64,000 nt of DNA from Membranipora membranacea (Eukaryota; Bryozoa; Gymnolaemata; Cheilostomatida; Membraniporidae). Every line of letters starts with the position of its first letter. Position 1 is the stretch's first letter. The stretch covers positions 26,161,681 to 26,225,680 of the forward strand of contig OU612071.1 of NCBI GenBank assembly GCA_914767715.1, written 5' to 3'. This document shows positions 60,501-64,000 of this stretch, piece by piece. The position numbers and the translations under genes were made by a program. The notes below the pieces were generated by a model. The model searched no databases. It had not been told where the DNA came from and saw only the letters and a list, made by a program, of their open reading frames with translations.

Positions 60501-61659
60501 CAGTTATGATCCTTCAAAACTGACTGGCAGCTGCCCTAATCATTTAGGATGGATCTACCTTCACGATGGTAAACTCTCTAATATCTCATATATCAACTCG
60601 ATATTACAGTGTCATGTTTTGTCACTTAAAAATTACTTGAAAGTTTGGAAGATAATATAGTCGTAACATTCCGGACACATTCCATCGATCTCTGAGAGTG
60701 ATGTTACCATTTTCTTTACAGTGGGTTATATTGAGTTTTCCAAATTGAGATTTCTTCCTAATATTATATAACATAGATTGATGTGGGATAGTTCTTTCAA
60801 ACAGTTTCCATTGAGAACTAAAATGTATTCAGACAGTATTGTTCTAGCCAGTATTTATCTTTTGCATAAAACCTGACACTTCTCACTTGTGAATGAGCAG
60901 AATTCCGTAAATGCGAAAATCAAAACTACATACATGCGGCATAGCTTTCAATGTGTAATGACAACTCATTATCACTAGATGTCATCGATTACTATGTATA
61001 CCATCTATGCTTATGACCTCAGAATAAAAAACAAACACCTAACAATATTAAAACTTCTCTATATCTAGAGACATGTCCTTGCCTTTCGTTTCTCTTCCAA
61101 TATAAAATCAATCAGGTATATAATCATAGCCAGGTGAAACTTGTCATAAAGGGATGACCTATTTGCAATAATTTCCAATTTCAGGTTATTAATTATTGCC
61201 TGATACCGGTTGCTTAATCAAAGTGAGCAAATGTATTCTAATGCCAAGATGGTAAGATAAAACTATTGTTGTCTCTCCAACAAGTCTAATGGCATTATGG
61301 TAACATGCCACAATATATGATGCCCGTGAAGGCAGGTCATCTGACAAGCTTTTCAAATCTAGTGTTTTTAGATACTGGGGTTGAGAGTTTTGCAACAATT
61401 GGTAGAAAAGTATGATTATTGTTGATTTTCTACTTTAAGAGCATGTTTTGGTCCTACAACGCAAACATGAATTAGCCTGACAAAAAAATAACTGTAAACC
61501 CTCAGATTGCCTTTGGTTTTAATATACCTACTTTGAACAACCCAACAAAAGACCCACAAGTCACCACACGATCATCTACCTTCTTCACTTTCAGTTTTGT
61601 TATGCTCAGTAGGCTTGGTACCAACTCCTCAAGTGATTCTTTAAATTCACTGTCCATAC
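53715..61659 (-). CDS. Atlastin-family GTPase, four exons of the middle domain (partial)
   Basis: Exons are 61532-61659, 57410-57538, 54691-54806 and 53715-53842. All use GT..AG and join in phase (0, 0, 2). Residues in order: SEFKESLEELVPSLLS and GSFVGLFK, then EYIKIFMGDALPNPKS and YEKKMDE, then YPKKLEEAHKLSRKMALDAF, then REYANELKQL with YKASNDKK. This is the helical middle (stalk) domain that follows the GTPase domain of atlastins, membrane-bound dynamin-like GTPases that fuse endoplasmic reticulum tubules. EYIKIF-G--LP-PKS separates it from guanylate-binding proteins. The GTPase exons should lie right of 61659 and the membrane hairpin left of 53715; neither is confidently found here. The gene symbol is left empty because the paralogue cannot be told. 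Confidence 0.85.
54120..54330 (+). repeat. AATAAAT/AATGAAT-rich simple repeat
   Basis: Imperfect tetranucleotide-like repeat of AAAT/AATG units in the atlastin intron, left of the AGCC microsatellite. Confidence 0.7.
54430..54565 (+). repeat. AGCC tetranucleotide microsatellite
   Basis: Over 30 AGCC units with two ATCC variants, followed by a 12-bp repeat (ATCAATCAACAT) to about 54620. The Trp/Leu/Ala/Gly ORFs on the minus strand are artefacts of the repeat. Confidence 0.95.
55208..55565. mobile_element. Foldback MITE in an atlastin intron (copy 1)
   Basis: The arms pair around 55386: CAGAGTAAGGATATAC at the left and GTATATCCTTACTCTG at the right. Between them both strands share CACCCCTACCTTTGATGAGCC and ACATATGG passages. 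Related to the element at 59774-60400. The ORF at 55402-55614 is within it and not called. Confidence 0.75.
56581..56637 (+). pseudogene. THAP-like zinc-finger start, truncated
   Basis: The ATG at 56581 opens a frame with KSEKYCAAANCDKDS followed by a stop. C-x-A-x-x-C near an N-terminus is how THAP domains begin, and THAP domains occur in P-superfamily transposases. The match is only 19 codons, so it may be chance. Confidence 0.25.
56657..56689. repeat. Perfect 33-base hairpin
   Basis: The 15-base arms ATGGCCAGAACACAA and TTGTGTTCTGGCCAT are separated by ATT. It lies near the middle of the 55628-57345 element. Confidence 0.9.
57539..59150. other. Atlastin intron, no confident gene
   Basis: Contains a cysteine-rich open stretch on plus (57689-57865, with CILQCHGCNGPN) that has no usable splice sites, and a perfect palindrome CCTGGGGCATTTGCCCCAGG at 58061-58080. 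Otherwise nothing is recognised. Confidence 0.45.
59160..59305 (-). repeat. tRNA-derived SINE
   Basis: On the minus strand GATGGCGCAATGCGCAGTGC (A-box-like) is followed about 45 bases on by GTGGGTTCCAATCTC (B-box-like). The body continues into a GC-richer stretch than its surroundings. It does not fold as a standard tRNA. Confidence 0.5.
59774..60400. mobile_element. Foldback MITE in an atlastin intron (copy 2, with nested inner inverted repeat)
   Basis: The left end CAGAGTAAGGATATACAGAG and the central TACCTACCTTTGATAGGTCA match the element at 55208-55565. The right arm (about 60220-60400) is the reverse complement of 59830-60000. Inside, a second inverted pair GGATACATAGGCTATGAC (about 60029 and 60210) brackets about 160 bases. 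Confidence 0.7.
60401..61531. other. Atlastin intron, nothing recognised
   Basis: AT-rich, no coding-like frame with splice sites, no repeat identified. Confidence 0.5.
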
Positions 61660-64000
61660 CTTGAAACAGAAAACTCTCATAATTACTCATAGTTCCTGAG
61701 ACCTAGCTGAACCACAATGAATGTTCCTCCTGAAAATATTTATGCAACTTTTGAAAAAGAAGCATGTGAAATGTCATAACAAAAGCCAGTTTGGTAGCAT
61801 TTACATATTCACTGATTTAACATGCTGTGGCATTCGTTCTCAAGTGTCCCATAAACTGTGAATCAATGTTGCACTTGAACATACTCAGGTAAAGCTTTCT
61901 GTCACGCTATCATGATTGCGCAGTATGGCTGTCACAACATGAATTTGCTACATTGTAATTTTACTGAGACAACTCTTGTTGTTTGGCAGCTATCTTAGTC
62001 AAGCCAGAAGATGGCCGTATTGGTTGATTCAATATAATATTTCTCTACATAATCCATTTACTCTACCATGAAAAATAACCTGCAATAATTGGTAAGGGTT
62101 TCACATTTACAGATGGTATTTGTGTCGGTGACATTTTTAGGTGTCACAGATGACCATCTTGCTTTTAATTCATACATTGCCAACATTGTATCATTGCACA
62201 ATTAAAATTGTTTTCTACTGTGGAAGCTCAAAAAAATAGCAATGAACTTTGATGGTCTAAAACGTTTCAAACCGCTAATATTCAATCTGTGATAAGCTTT
62301 GCTTCACTTGCTTGGTTTTTATTTTCATCCGACACAAGACCGGGCTACTCTGCTGGTTTAAGGTAATTTATGAGTTACGGCTTATCTCCCCCACGTTGTG
62401 TACAATTTTCCTATCTGCCTCTCCAGCATTTTTGTATATATTATCATCTAGCGAAAAACATTTAGCCCCCTCTGTAATTCTCTTACCTTATTTTTTTTAT
62501 TCATACCAATCTACTCGTTAGAAAAAGCCGAACAAGGATCAAAATGTTTTTCTAAAAAAAATTAATTTTATTGCAAGCTACACCAGGAAAACGTATTACA
62601 TTATAATTCTATATAAGCACCCGCTAGCAGACTTATAAGACAGACCTGCCATTGAAATCGGTCAAGCGTATCAAACTGATACAGTGCAGGATGGTTGAAG
62701 CTCATAGACTCAATATGAAATATACGCTGAATATTAAACGGAGTATTATCAACTTTGTGACCAGTCTGGGTTTACTCAGCAACTGGTAACTGGGTAATTA
62801 ATGAGATGTCTCTCTATAACCCCTCTCGCAAATAACTGTAGTAGTACATGTAGCCTAATTAGTGTAGTGAAATGTAGTGTAATTGCAGAAGCTGATACTG
62901 CCCACTGGAATGTGTGGGAGCACAATATTTCTGGATTTATTATTTGCAAGCAGCCTATTGTCACATCCAACAAAATGCAAGACACACATATCAGTATACC
63001 TCAGGCAAATGAGACGGAGGGCTCGTTCAGTCCTCAACTGCAAGCAGGAAACCAGACGTCAGGATAGAATTTGAAGATTTGCTTGATGATGCAATGAATG
63101 ATGAGATATAGGCTAGTAAATAAACAACAACTTGCTGAGATTGAGAATGTTCCTGCAGTAGAGCAACTATGCTCCCGTCGTATTGCCAGTAGAGTAAGTA
63201 CCATTTCAATGTATAAATAAATACTTCTATTGGCAACTAAAGTCGTCGTATTGGAGATATTTTGCACTCAGTGCCAGAAAAAAATAGCAACAGAAAAACC
63301 AGAAAGGAAATTGAATAGAATATCATTAACGTTGTTGATCATGTATATAACATATCGTTGAATAGCAATAAAGGATGTTGACAATTTCATTTAAAGTACA
63401 TCAACCACCCCAATGACGGGTCAGGTGTGTTCCAATTACAAATAAATAGCCAAAAATGCTATCTGAGTGAAATGAAGAGGTGTGTCCCCGTTCACAAACC
63501 ACTCACTGCTAGATGGAGCTGTAGGCTTTGTATCCTGAGTGAGCAATATGGAACTGAATGTTTCTAATTGAATAACCAAATAGTTCTGAGGTCAAGTGAT
63601 TCTGATGATGAGAGCCTCACGCAAGCCTCATTTATTCTCAATGTATGCCTCCCTACCATCAACACTAAAACATATTGAATAACGACTGGGAATTATTTGA
63701 CCCACAGGTGAATATCACGCACTTCAATTTTGCAAGAGTTCTGGGAGTAGGTTATCATAAAATCTCTGACAAAAACAACAGGGCAAAACCAAAAAAAAGC
63801 TAATCCGATGGCGTCTTGTGTTCCATCGAAAATATGTGTACGATAAACTTCGTGCCCTAGAGGATTGCACTATTGGTAGGGGATTTGCTATTTCAAGCAA
63901 ATGTACTCTCCAAAATTACTTTATATAGGCTCCCACCACAGCTAGGCAGATAATCACGCTAGCTAACATTGAGTCCTCTCACCTAGTTAGATGGAGGTGG
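61660..64000. other. No gene recognised; upstream atlastin intron expected
   Basis: I looked on the minus strand for atlastin GTPase-domain exons (P-loop GxxxxGKS, DTQG and RD motifs) and did not see them. The few ORFs here are short and overlap on both strands. Confidence 0.45.

Overview
The window is nuclear DNA from an animal, most likely a marine invertebrate. Coding sequence is sparse and AT-rich, split into short exons with GT..AG introns, and surrounded by transposable-element debris. I recognise two host genes: a secreted C-type lectin (minus strand, three exons) and part of an atlastin-family GTPase (minus strand, four consecutive exons). The lectin, the Ty3/Gypsy element with a Leu-tRNA-type primer site, and the abundance of foldback elements would suit an echinoderm, hemichordate or mollusc. 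The sequence alone does not settle the phylum.

Layout. 1-9 kb: a cysteine-rich exon at the left edge (EMI/EGF-like spacing), an inverted pair of tRNA-derived SINEs, a TTG microsatellite and an unidentified cysteine-containing exon. 9-28.4 kb: a repeat-built locus. A complete C-type lectin gene (11633-12898) and a decayed lectin copy (27790-28375) point away from each other. Between them lies a tandem array of about 1.7-kb units. The array is interrupted by a 3.8-kb perfect-ended foldback transposon and by a 973-bp solo LTR. 30.5-33.2 kb: a second copy of the foldback family, with its own nested insertion.

34-43.3 kb: an unidentified multi-exon gene on the plus strand. Its last three exons join in phase and carry several Thr-Pro/Ser-Pro sites. 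Its apparent introns hold a 1.6-kb foldback element made entirely of a modular minisatellite, plus a smaller foldback. A hAT element with an 8-bp duplication follows the stop codon by about 100 bp.

48.3-61.7 kb: the atlastin gene and its insertions. A degenerate Ty3/Gypsy element (223-bp LTRs, 5-bp duplication) sits 8 bp inside the intron after the last recognised atlastin exon. The Gypsy element lacks protease and reverse transcriptase, carries an extra charged ORF after integrase, and was itself hit by a MITE inside integrase. Two related foldback elements occupy consecutive atlastin introns. 61.7-64 kb: no recognised gene; the atlastin GTPase-domain exons must lie to the right of the window or were missed.

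No rRNA gene, convincing functional tRNA, CRISPR array or bacterial operon was seen.
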